In this document: piece by piece, positions 43,215 to 53,542 of the stretch
Position numbering within the stretch: position 1 is the stretch's first letter
Layout: every line of letters begins with the position of its first letter
From: Entophlyctis helioformis
Taxonomy: Eukaryota > Chytridiomycota > Chytridiomycetes > Chytridiales > Chytriomycetaceae
Length of the DNA: 64,000 nucleotides
Assembly (NCBI GenBank): GCA_025526915.1
Contig: JAHLKH010000109.1
Coordinates: forward strand, 1-64,000
Direction of reading: 5' to 3'
Notes under the pieces: model-generated
Seen by the model: only the letters and a program-made list of their open reading frames with translations
What the model was told of the DNA's origin: nothing
Database searches by the model: none
Position numbers and translations under genes: made by a program

Positions 43215-43418
43215 ATCGGGGGACCTCCCGATCGACCTAACGGGTCACTTTTTCTAACGATAAAGGTAAGACCCTTGTTGGATGTGCCTCGCCCGCCTGT
43301 CGTCGCATGCTCGTTGCTGACTCGAACCTTCCATCGTGTGATACGCGGGCATCTATTCGACGCCTCTTGCGACGAATCCAATTCCAAAATCCTTGGTAAT
43401 TGTATGAATATCGGGCCC
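43212..43418 (+). ncRNA. Candidate omega-RNA scaffold / right end of the large element
   Basis: It starts at the stop codon and runs to the terminal GGGCCC. It is conserved with copy A in sequence and in helices: ATCGGG/CCCGAT, GACC/GGTC, and ATTCG-A-CGC / GCG-A-CGAAT near 43364-43386, which pairs with different bases from copy A (ATTCGAC/GTCGAAT). In TnpB and Fanzor systems the guide RNA scaffold overlaps the 3' end and right end, and the guide is the flanking DNA, here from 43419. Position and paired changes support structure; transcription is unproven. Confidence 0.4.
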
Positions 43419-43501
43419 GAAATTAGCGTTTGAGGCACGCATTTCACCCCCTCCATTTCGCGCTTCCCCCTTTCACTCTCAAACATACACCAAAGGCCAC
43501 C

Positions 43502-43998
43502 ATGTCGCAGCAAGACGAGCAGGCGCAGCACATCCAGCAGCAGCTGCAGCAGGCGCAGCAGCAGCAGGCACAACAGCAGCAGCAGTATCTCCTGCAGCAG
43601 CAGCAGCAATCGGCAAAGCACTTCCCGCCCTCGGGCACGGCCAGCGCGGCAGGGTCTCCGACTCCGACACAGGCCTTTGTGCCGGCAGCGGTCACCGCAT
43701 CGGCCGCAGCGCATGCCGACCCTGCCACCGCGCCATCCATGCCCCCAGCGTCCGTGCCGTCCGACTCGCCCAAGCCGTCGGTCGAAGCCGTGCGCACGCA
43801 GCTGGCCACCATGTCGGTTGCAGCCGCCCAGCCGCAGCCGCCGCAGCCCGTCGCCGTCACAGACCTTGTGTGGAACCGAGAGTCGTTTGTCAGGCTGCTC
43901 ACCGACGCAGCGCTGGCTGCCGAGTTCAAGGACTTTGTGCTGTCCAAGGAGCGGGTGCGTCTTGGTCTGTCTGTCCATCTGCCTGCCTGCCCTGTCCA

Positions 43999-44033
<35 letters not shown>

Positions 44034-46155
44034 GCCCTGCCCCGTCTGTCTGCCATTCGCCTGCCGCTCTGCCCCTTCAGTCGTCGCTTGCTCGTCGACG
44101 GCGACGACGACGCCAGACTCGGACACGAGCGAGCAAGCGTGTGGCATGATGGGCGCACCTCGTTCCCAGTGTGCCGTTTCTGTGTCGGAACAGCGGCGGT
44201 GATTTGCCGGTTGGCCGCAGCGCATGTGTGCAAGCCTGCGGCAGATAATCCGCGCGTGCGGTGTGCATTGCCCCCACGTTGCACGGCATCCTGCGGGGCC
44301 ATCCGGCAAATAGTGCGATGCGCTGCCCCAGCTGAGGCGCTGACCATCGGCGGCGGCTGTCTTTGCGTGCTATTTTGTCTGTTTGGCAGATGCGGGTGCC
44401 GCTGCGTGTGCCGCTGCGGGTGCTGGCGGGGTACCGTTGCGGCCAGGTGTACTGGTGCGCCGCAGCCTGTCCCACTGAAACCGTTTAGCCTGGCTGTTTC
44501 GGCGCTGGCGCTGGCGCTGTTTCAGTGCTGGCGGTGGACTGCGGCCCATGAGTGCATGCGCGCTTGTCCCGGCTGAACGGTTCAGGCATCAACCGCAGAT
44601 GATGCAGCGCTGACTGACCACCACCCACCGCCCTGCAATGGCACCGACAGAAGCACTCGCCGCCCAACAAGCCCATGTTCCAGTTCCTCGAGGGCTTCTG
44701 GAAGCTGCAAGAGGTCCTGGATGACATCAAGCGCAACCCAACTGCGCCTGCAAAGGGACCGTCCAACCAGTCGCCTCGCATCATCGCCTCGCACCCCGTC
44801 ATGCGCGAGTTTGCGTCCCGCGTTGCCAGCAAGCGTCGCGGCAGCGCTGCAACGCCGCTCATGATCACCGGCGACTCGCTCGACGATCTGGTGACGGTGC
44901 CGTTTTGGCTTGCCACGCAGATGCTGCGCTACTACGCCACGTTCATCGTGCCAGGTGCACCCGAAGAGATCCGCCCGCTGACGCTCAAAGCCCGCGAGAA
45001 GATTGCAGAGTCCCTGCTCGATCTCGGCGGCGACCGCAACATCTCGGTGCACTCGTTCAGCCCCGCGGCAGTCGAGGTCATTGAGCATCTCTTTATGGCG
45101 TGGTTCCCCAAGTTCCTGCTCGCATGGGGCATCGCCGTGCCGGACATCACCGTGACGCGACTGTCGACGCAGAGACGGGCACAAGCAGCGGCGACGAGAG
45201 CAACAGTAACGGCAACGGTAATGGCAACGGTCAGACCGTGCCTATGCCCTTGGTGCGCGGCGGCGCGTCTGCAGGCGGCAGCGGCAGCAGCGACAGCCGC
45301 GAGAACATGGCCAACATCCAGCCACGGACGTCATCGCAGCCGTCCATGTCCTCGTCGCCGTCGCTCTCGTCTGTCACCGGCAGCGCTGCAGCAGGCGCAT
45401 CCAACTCTTCCGTCATTGGCTTCAACGCCGACGGCCGCGGCACCGGCCGAAACTCGTCGAGCTCGTCGTCGGGCAACCTCAACAACGGCAACAACTCGGG
45501 CTCGTCCACATCCAACGTTGCCAAGCAGACCGGCAAGGCGATTACCAGCTTCTTTGCCAAGCTCAAGCCCAAAAAGGCCGTCAAGGAGGAGCAGCTCGAG
45601 CTCGGCTACTCGCGCGACTGTCTTGTGCGTCTCTTCCACCACCCGACCCTCTACCGCGACTTTGCGCTCTTTGTGCAGTCCACCCATTGTGGCGAAAACC
45701 TCATGTTCTACGAGGCGTTTCTGAAGCTCGAGAGCCGGCTCGTGAGCTCGGCAGCAGGCGCAGCCACCGCGGCCAACGGCGTTCCAGTCTCATCGACTGG
45801 TCTCCCCTACGAGCAGTCGCCCTGTCTCGAGCGCTTCATCCGCGTCGGCGGCACCACGAGCCAGCTGTCCGAAGAAGCCGTCCGGTCCGGCACCGTCCCC
45901 GTCATCCTCGTGCCCCTCGTGCTCCTCTTCCACTCCATGTTCATCGCGCCTGGGTCGCTCCACGAAGTCAACCTCACGCACTCGATGCGCAAGACGATCG
46001 CGTCCGAGCTGAGCAGGGGTCGCGGCCTGCGGATCCCCATCACCATCTTTGACGACCCCATCGACCATGTCCTTGCGCTCCTGTACGACAACTCGTTCAA
46101 GCTGTATCTCAAGAGCAAGGCACAGCAGCAGCAACAGCAGCAGCAGGACATGTAG
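43502..46155 (+). CDS. Protein with two RGS-like domains
   Basis: Exons 43502-43954 and 44651-46155. The start is Gln-rich (MSQQDEQAQHIQQQLQQAQQ). The first RGS-like domain spans the intron: WNRESFVRLLTDAALAAEFK, then KHSPPNKPMFQFLEGFWKLQ, MLRYYATFIVPGAPEEI and FSPAAVEVIEHLFMAWFPKF. A Ser/Asn/Gly linker follows. The second domain reads RDCLVRLFHHPTLYRDFALF, CGENLMFYEAFLKLESR, FIAPGSLHEVNLTHSMRKTI and DPIDHVLALLYDNSFKLYL. It ends in poly-Gln. RGS domains speed GTP hydrolysis on G-alpha subunits; some are only scaffolds. A frame change near 45165 (DITVTRLSTQ to AETGTSSGDESN) has no clear intron. The start codon is 84 bp from the right end of the large transposon. Confidence 0.75.
43955..44650 (+). 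other. Unusually long intron with CTGT microsatellite
   Basis: A 696-bp intron (gtgcgt to gacag) in the RGS gene, about ten times the local norm. It holds a TGTC repeat near 44000-44030 and no recognisable insertion or exon. Confidence 0.7.
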
Positions 46156-46406
46156 TAGTTGACTGGGTCTATCCAGCCCCGTTTCTTTAATTCTTGGCCG
46201 TGCCTCTCATCTTTTTGATATCATAAACACCCCTTGTAGAATGACCCTTTGAGAGAGACGTTCACGGAGACGCTGCACAGGGACGCTGCATAGAGACTCG
46301 CTGCACATTGCTTATCTTGAAACAGCCACAAGCAGCCACAACAACTTTTTGCGACTTATTTGTTGACGATTTTGTGCCGCGCCTTGCTGCAAATTGGCAC
46401 ACTCGA

Positions 46407-46770
46407 ATGACCCAACGCAAGACCGCCAAGCAGCGACAACGACAGGCACTCAAGGCCCGCAGACACTCGCAGCTGTCCCTGGCGTCCTCGCATGCAGCGT
46501 CATCAACCGAGTCGCTCGTTGTCGAGAGCGTCGAGCAGCACGAGCACCAGCAGCACCAGCAGCAGCAGCACGAACTCCAGCAGCATGTGGAAGAGCAGCA
46601 GCAGCTGACCGCCAGCGATGAACTGCTGAAACATGAGCAGGCCGTCACGCTGGTGCACACCGCATCGGCCGAGTCGCTTGTCTCGGCGGCCGAGAGCACG
46701 ATGCAGAGCAGCAGCGCCAGCACCACCATCGACACCACTGCAACGGCCACGTCCTCTGCTGCCCTTAACG

Positions 46771-46804
<34 letters not shown>

Positions 46805-49800
46805 GGCGCAGTCTGAGCGTCCTCCTGCGCCGACCGAGCCGTTGGCAGCACTGCCAGAGAATATTCCCGCTGACGGCCAGGCTGCACCGGCCCACGCACT
46901 GCTGGAGGGGCAGTCCGACAACAAGCGCTCTGTGGAGCAGCGGACAGCCGCTGCTGCAGAGCTGTCTGTCGAGGCCATCACCACCACCACCACGACGACC
47001 ACGACGACCACCACCACGACGACCACCACGACCACGGCCACGGCTGCAGCCAGCGACACAGCGGCGTCGGCAGCTTCGACGGAATCCGTGGCCGTCGAGC
47101 TCGTTCACACGCACACGCACATGCGCACCAGCTCAGCCGCCACTGTGCTGGCAGCCGCTGCCGTCGCCACCACGGCCACGGCCACCGAGGCGGCTGCGAC
47201 CGCCGAGACCGGCACGGCCGCTGCCGAGCATGCAGCCGACGTCCCCGCCGTCCTCCTGCCCAGCCCGCCCGGCTCGCCGATGCACCAATCACATGTCTTG
47301 GCGCACCACGACCTCGAGCCATTCCACCACCACAGCCAACCTGCTGCCCAGCACGACGACGTCGACGACGACCTTGAACTGATGGTGCAGCACACGCAGC
47401 AGCAGGTGGCCATCAACGCAGTCCACGTCGCCGCCGCCCTCGAGGCAGGCAGCACAGCCAACATCAACGACAGCGTCGCCTCTCTTGCGTCGATGGCGTC
47501 GATGGCCTCGATGGCCTCGATGGCGTCGGCCGAGTCCAGCGGGGGAGCATTCACACCACCGCTCACCGACACCGACACCGACTCGGCGTTTGCGGCCCTG
47601 CCGTCGTCTGCGAGCCTTGCGCACCTGGGCATGTCGTCCAACGCCGCGCTGGCCAGTGCCGCCGACCTGTCGTCGAATGCTTTCCTCGACCATGAAGACC
47701 AGCAGCAGCAGCAAGATGGCCACACGTCCCAGTCTGTTGTTGTGGATTCGGCGGCAACGTCAGCAACAGCCACCCACGGCCGCCGTGACGAGGGCCAGAT
47801 CAACAATGTCAGCAGCACCCGTGACCAGCAACAGCAACACGAGCAATTACAGCAGACGCAGCAGACGCAGCAGCGCAACACGTCCGGCATGCGCATCCAC
47901 ACAAGCGCCAGCTCCAGCACGCTCGCCAACAACGCCAACAGCTTCACCAGCCCAGACAGCACCAACCAGCAGCAGCAGATGCCCGAACACGCGCTGTCTG
48001 GAAAGCGCAGCTCTGCTTTCAAGCGCTTCAAGAACAACGTGTCGGCCATCTTCGGCCGCTCGTCGACTAGCCTGCACGCGCCGGACGACGCCAGCAGCAT
48101 CGCGAGCTCGAGCACAGACACCCGCAACCACTACGGCATCGCAGGCAGCAGCGTCCAGAACTCACCGTACCCCGACTCGGCCCCGGCATACCTGCAGCAC
48201 GCGCCGTCGCAGTCGTCGCCCTCGCTCCTGCTGTCGCACAACCAGCCGCTCCCGTCACCCGAGTCTCCAAAGGTGTCGTCCACGTCATCGGCTGCCACAG
48301 GCACGTCGGCTGCGACCAGCACCAAGCGTCGCTCGCTCATCCGATCCGCGTCCTTTGCCAAGCTCACGTCGCTGTTCCACTTTGGCTCGCAGAATGATCA
48401 GCAGCATGAGAGTGCCTCTGGTCAGGCAAGTGCCGGCAGCGGCAGCATCGGCAGCAGCAGTAGCAGCGCTACCAGCAGTGCCCACGGCTTGTACGGCCGC
48501 CGCCAGAGCCAGCAGCAGCAGTTCCACCACCAGCGTGGCGGCATTCGCGCCAGTGTGAGCACCATGGCCAGCGCCAAGAGCAACAGCAACCTCAGCATCA
48601 ACGGATCGTCTGCGTCTCTGTACGGCGTCAATGGAGCCAACGCATCCAAGCTCTCGATGGCGTCGTCGTCCATGGGCGGATCCTCGTCTGCACTCTCGCC
48701 ATCTGCGTCCATGGCGTCGCTCAACCTCGCGTCTGCAACTGGATTTGGCTCGGAGACGTTCAACCAGATGCACTCGGGCAGCCACGCCTCGGGCAGCAAC
48801 AGCAACAGCAGCAGCAACGAGGGCAGCCCCAGCGGCCTCCGCGCCAACCGATTCTTGGGAAGCAAGTTTGTGCGTCGTGCGCAGTCGCACATGGTGCTTG
48901 GATCCAAGGCCAAGCAGCAGCAGCACCAGCAGCAGCTCGAAGACAACCAGCTGCGGCCCGGCCCTCTCATGACCGGATTTGGCAGCATGAACGGCGGCTT
49001 CTCCGAGACGAGCAGCCCCACGGCCGTCGGCACGCCCAAGGGCAATTCGCTCGACACGGACGTGTCGGACGTGAGTGCACTCAACAGTACGGTCATCTCG
49101 GTGTCGTCGACCAACGGCGTCGTCGGGTCCACGGCGTGGGCCAATCTGCCGCCCATGTACGGCAACGGCAATGGTAACGGCTACAGCAACGGGCACAGTC
49201 AGAGTCACACGCGCAGCTCGTCCACGCAGTCGACCGCGTCCACCAAGTACAAGACGAGCTACTCGTCCAACTCGGTGCGGCTGTCCAACGCCGAGGTCAA
49301 GCCCAGCGACTTTTCCAAGATCCGGCTGATTGGCAAGGGCGACGTGGGCCGCGTGTACCTGGTGCGCAAGCAGGACGACGACCGGCTGTTTGCCATGAAG
49401 GGTGCGTTTGGCTGGTTGTCATTGACTGTTGTGTATTGACTGTCGTGTATCGACTGTCGTGTATCGACTGTTTTGTATCGACTGCCATGCACTCGTACTC
49501 ACCATCTCTCGTCTCGCGTGCGCACAGTGCTGTCCAAGAAGGAAATGATCAAGCGCAACAAGATCCGCCGCGTGCTCGCCGAGCAGGAGATCTTGGCCAC
49601 GGCCAACCACCCGTTCATCGTGACGCTGTACCACTCGTTCCAGAGCGACAAGCACCTGTACTTTGTCACCGAGTACTGCTCCGGCGGCGAGTTCTTCCGC
49701 GCGCTGCAGAGCCGCCCTGGCAAGTGCTTGCCCGAGCAGGACGCGCGCTTCTACGCCGCAGAGGTCATCTGTGCCCTCGAGTTCCTGCACCTGATGGGCT

Positions 49801-50519
49801 ACATCTACCGCGACCTCAAGCCCGAGAACATCCTGCTGCACCACACGGGCCACATCATGCTCGCCGACTTTGACCTGTCCAAGCCGTCCAAGTCGCCCGG
49901 CACGCCAAACATCATGCGCTCGGCTGCTACGCCCTTTGGCTCCAACCCGACCCAGACCGTCATCGACACCAAGTCGTGCACCTCGAGCATCCGCACCAAC
50001 TCGTTTGTCGGCACCGAAGAGTACATTGCCCCCGAGGTCATCCGCGGCAACGGCCACACGAGCAACGTCGACTGGTGGACCCTCGGCATCCTCATCTACG
50101 AGATGCTGTACGGCACGACGCCGTTCAAGGGCGCCAACCGCAGCATCACCTTTAGCAACGTGCTGCACATGGATGTCCAGTTCCCCGAACACCCGTTCGC
50201 ACCTATCTCGGCGCCATGCAAGCACGTTGTGCGCAAGCTGCTCATCAAGGACGAGAACAGGCGGCTGGGCTCGCGTGCCGGCGCTGCGGATGTCAAGGCA
50301 CACCCCTTCTTCAAGCCCGTCAACTGGGCACTCCTGCGCAACTCGACGCCGCCCATCAAGCCAACGGTCCGCGACCCCACCGATCCCAAGCTGTTCCGGT
50401 CCATCCGCGAGAGCCGCAGCCTGGACCTTTCAAAGGAGTCGCTTCTGGCCGAGGCCGATCTGTTGGGCGATGCCAACCCGTTCCGTGGATTCGAATCTGT
50501 TACCCTGCACCATTCCTGA
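46407..50519 (+). CDS. AGC-family protein kinase of the Fpk1/Nrc2 (flippase kinase) type
   Basis: Exons 46407-49401 and 49528-50519; the junction gives [15 protein letters not shown]. About 970 residues of Gln/Ser/Thr/Ala-rich disorder (poly-S near 46770, a run of threonines near 46985) precede the kinase. Catalytic features: [13 protein letters not shown] glycine loop (with Asp in place of the second loop residue), AMK lysine, [22 protein letters not shown] (DFD instead of DFG, as in this subfamily), a long activation insert, then [20 protein letters not shown] and [13 protein letters not shown]. The C-terminus has AGC-tail features and ends [12 protein letters not shown]. In yeasts this family regulates lipid flippases and polarity. 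The intron carries a 14-bp tandem repeat (about 49425-49490). Confidence 0.9.
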
Positions 50520-50617
50520 TCGCTTTCTTATTGGACAGTCATCATTGTCACCTTCATTTTTGCCCGTCCCTCCCCTCTCTATATTGAAAACGTTGCATCG
50601 TCCCCTTGCCCGCTTCA

Positions 50618-53496
50618 ATGCCGGAGCCTTTGCCAGATCCAGACCATGCTCCTGTGGATACCCGTCACGTTGACGCAGCTGCCCAACCGTCTGTGCCGTC
50701 GCCTCTGAAGCCTGATACACAAGCAGCGGCATCGGCAATCGCGGCGGGCGAGCACGACAAGCAGCAGGCTTCCAAGACAATGGCCATGCCCGCCATATCG
50801 TCCAAGAAGCAGGCAGTCACGATTCCTGTCAATGCCAGCACGGCGTCCAGTGCGCCGACGTCAGCCATCCCAGCCCGCCCACACCGCCCACAGTCGGCCA
50901 AGTCGTCTGCGTCGGCACCTGGCACAGGCGCATCTCACGGCACCTTCCCTGCATCATCCCTCGGCTCGCACCAGCCCAGACAAACGCGCTCTCCGTCGCC
51001 AGTCTTTATCGGCCTCGACATGCCGCCATCCGCCCCCGCCATCAGCAGATCTGCGTCACCCTCTGCCATCAACGCCGCCATCCTCAACAACCAAAACAGC
51101 ATCAACTTGTCCAGCACCGTCCCTGCTGCCTCTAGCGAACGCAAAGTCTCGTTCCAAGTGCCCCTCCAGCAGACTAGCAGACCCAGCTCGTCGAAACGCG
51201 ATCCGCTGCCTGGCCACCACGGACCGCCTGCGCAATCTCAGCTCCCGCTCCCCATCTTCAGCCCCAAGCGACCCGCCACCGGCCAAGCCGGTATGGGACT
51301 CGCCAATCTGCAGGCCGTTGTTGTGGACAAGCGCGGACAACACCCGCACCACCAGCACTCTGATCACTCCCAAAGCCACGGCCATGTGTCTGGACGGGTC
51401 AGTGCTGCCCATGAGCACCATCACGGGTTTGACCATCACCACGATGCGTCGCTGTCGGCAATCCCGCCTGGCACGCTTGTGATCCCTGGCGTGTATATTG
51501 TGGGGAGCAGTGCGGTGCCTGCCACGACGGCTACTACTGCACAAGCAGGCGGCAGTGGCGGCCAGAGACCGAGATCGGTGACACCGTCGGCCGGAATGGG
51601 TGGACAAGCCGGACAGGCCGGACAGGCCGGGCAGGCAAAGCGGCCGGGGAGTGGCGCGTCGCGAGCTGGCCGGCCTGCGAGCGCATCGTCTGCTGCTGCG
51701 AGTGCAACCAAGGTGCCCTTGTACCAACATCTGCAGTACATGAATTCTGGGCACGTTAACTTGCACCAGCATCCACCACAAGACAAACGTACGTTCTGCA
51801 CATGGCGTGGCTTGCTCTGCTGATGGCTAACCGTCTTGGATCGGTGGATCGGTGGAACGATGAACAGTGGTGCAGCTTGATGGCAACCTGGACGAGTTTG
51901 AGAGCGTGCCAGAGAACCCGTCTCTGCTGATGCGTCGTGGGTTTGATCGGCTGTCTGTGGGCAGTCGGGCATCAAGGTACGACCACTTGGCCGGCTTAAG
52001 ATGTGATGCACAGAGAACGTGCTGACAATCCACCCGAGTGCAGTCGGCCATCGTCGGCACGCAGCATCGCTCGCCGTGGCTTTTCTGGCGCTGTCGGTTC
52101 GCTTGCAGACGACCAGGCATCGCAGGACCGCAGTCTTGCAAATGGCGGCCATGGGCACGGACACCAGGCTCCGCGTACTGGTGGCTCTAAATCTGGCCCA
52201 GGAGCCACCATCGATCAGAGCCACAGCCACGAGCATGGTCATGGCATCACTCTGAATGAGCACCATGCCCATGCTCACGGCGGCGATGACGATCAAGGGC
52301 AGATGCGTCCGTTGACGTACATCCGGCCGAGTCTCATCAAGATGCAGTCGGTGCGCACCAACATTGACCATTTCCGTATCGAGCAGATCGCTCTCCGTCG
52401 CCTACGGTACGTGATCGAGCACAACCAAGCCGAGCACGACCATCTGTCCATCGTGCAGCTCCTCGAGCAAAGGTACCCTCACAACACGCTCTTGCTTTAT
52501 ACACTAGCCGCTGACACCAACACGACCCCCCACAGCTACGTGCCGGACACACTCATCCAGCGGTACTTTGGCACATCCTACACAACCATCCACAGCCTGC
52601 GCGTTCTGCTCCTCCAGTCCATCGACGCCACCAAACGGTACCGGCTGCGCACAGCTGCACCGCGTATCACAACGTCGCGCATTGTTCCTGACGACGACGA
52701 GGTGCTCCGCGATCTCCAGACCAACACTTTTCCGCATGCTCATGTACCGCATATCCGGCCTGCGCTTCCGCCGCGCCGACAGAACGCTCCGTCGCGCGGT
52801 TCAGCGCGATCGTACTCGACCAGACCACAGCAGCAGCAGCAGCAGTATCAGGTGGGCAACGAGCACGGACTAAAGCTCGACGGCGAGGATGAGTTGGCAG
52901 ACGTTCCCGTAGGCCGCGTGCCGATCCGCATGTACAAGCAGCGGGCCGAGGTCAAGACGCCTGCAGCGATTCTGTCTGTGCTGGAATCGGTCGACCGTGC
53001 ACGCGAGCGCGAGAGTGCAAAGGGCGTGCTGGGTGCTGTGAGACGGAGACGCAAGGGCGGATCGCCGGGCAGGGCTGGGAGCGGCGCGGGTGCGGGCGCT
53101 GGCCAAGCAGGTGGCAGACCATCGAGTGTTGGCATGGGTGCGTTCTTTGGCGTACACGCTCCCCGTGTCTCCCTCTCTGTCCCTGGCGCCAAGCCCAAGC
53201 ACGCCAAGCCAGCCAAGGTACGCATCCCGTCTTCTCTGTCTGCCAGAGACCTTGATTGCTGTTGCTGTCGAGCTGGGCTGACGAGTGTGTGCCAGATCAA
53301 GAGTGTCAAGGGAGCGGCACCCAAGGCGTACATTGAGGATCCGCCGCTCCTGCCAAACGAGAATCTGAATGTGCCGCAGCCGGAGCTCGTTGCTGCACCG
53401 ATACGCGCCAAGGACCCCGTCAAGGCGCTGGGCGTGGACAGCATCCTGCGCATGTTTGAAGCAAAACAACGAGAGCGATACGCGATTGGTGTCTGA
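50618..53496 (+). CDS. Unrecognised His/Gln-rich protein
   Basis: At least five exons. The first (50618 to about 51789) is Pro/Ser/Ala-rich with His clusters (HPHHQHSDHSQSHGH, HEHHHGFDHHHD). Small exons at about 51867-51975 (QLDGNLDEFESVPENPSLLM) and from about 52042 follow. A conserved-looking helical segment, LRRLRYVIEHNQAEHDHLSI then (after an intron at about 52470-52534) YVPDTLIQRYFGTSYTTIHS, is the only part that looks folded. Later parts are basic (VRRRRKGGSPGRAGS). The end reads LPNENLNVPQPELV and ILRMFEAKQRERYAIGV at 53496. I do not recognise the family. It is convergent with the Ash2-like gene, 46 bp away. Confidence 0.65.
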
Positions 53497-53542
53497 CAAT
53501 AAACGCGTGGCGACAACACCTGCAATGCTTCGCGAGCATGCT

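Larger units (their letters stand above)
19068..43418 (+). mobile_element. Large DNA transposon encoding XPG-like and Fanzor-like nucleases, split by nested retroelements
   Basis: The left end (19068 on) shares TTACCCCTGGTGGAATCGCT, two 28-bp iterons and about 60 further bases with copy A. The right end (GGGCCC at 43413-43418) shares the RuvC/zinc-ribbon exon, the 3' hairpins and the terminal inverted repeat with copy A. Removing the solo LTR (with one TSD), 21466-36296 and 37786-39833 leaves about 7.2 kb with one long multi-exon gene on the plus strand. The outermost left inverted repeat (GGGCCC) is not found before 19068, so the extreme left tip is lost or diverged. No transposase of a known DDE or tyrosine family was recognised inside. 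Confidence 0.8.

Noticed and set aside
46980..47040. Threonine run as a frameshift artefact
   Set aside because: The mixed ACC/ACG codons and the open frame on both sides argue for a real low-complexity tract in the kinase N-terminus.
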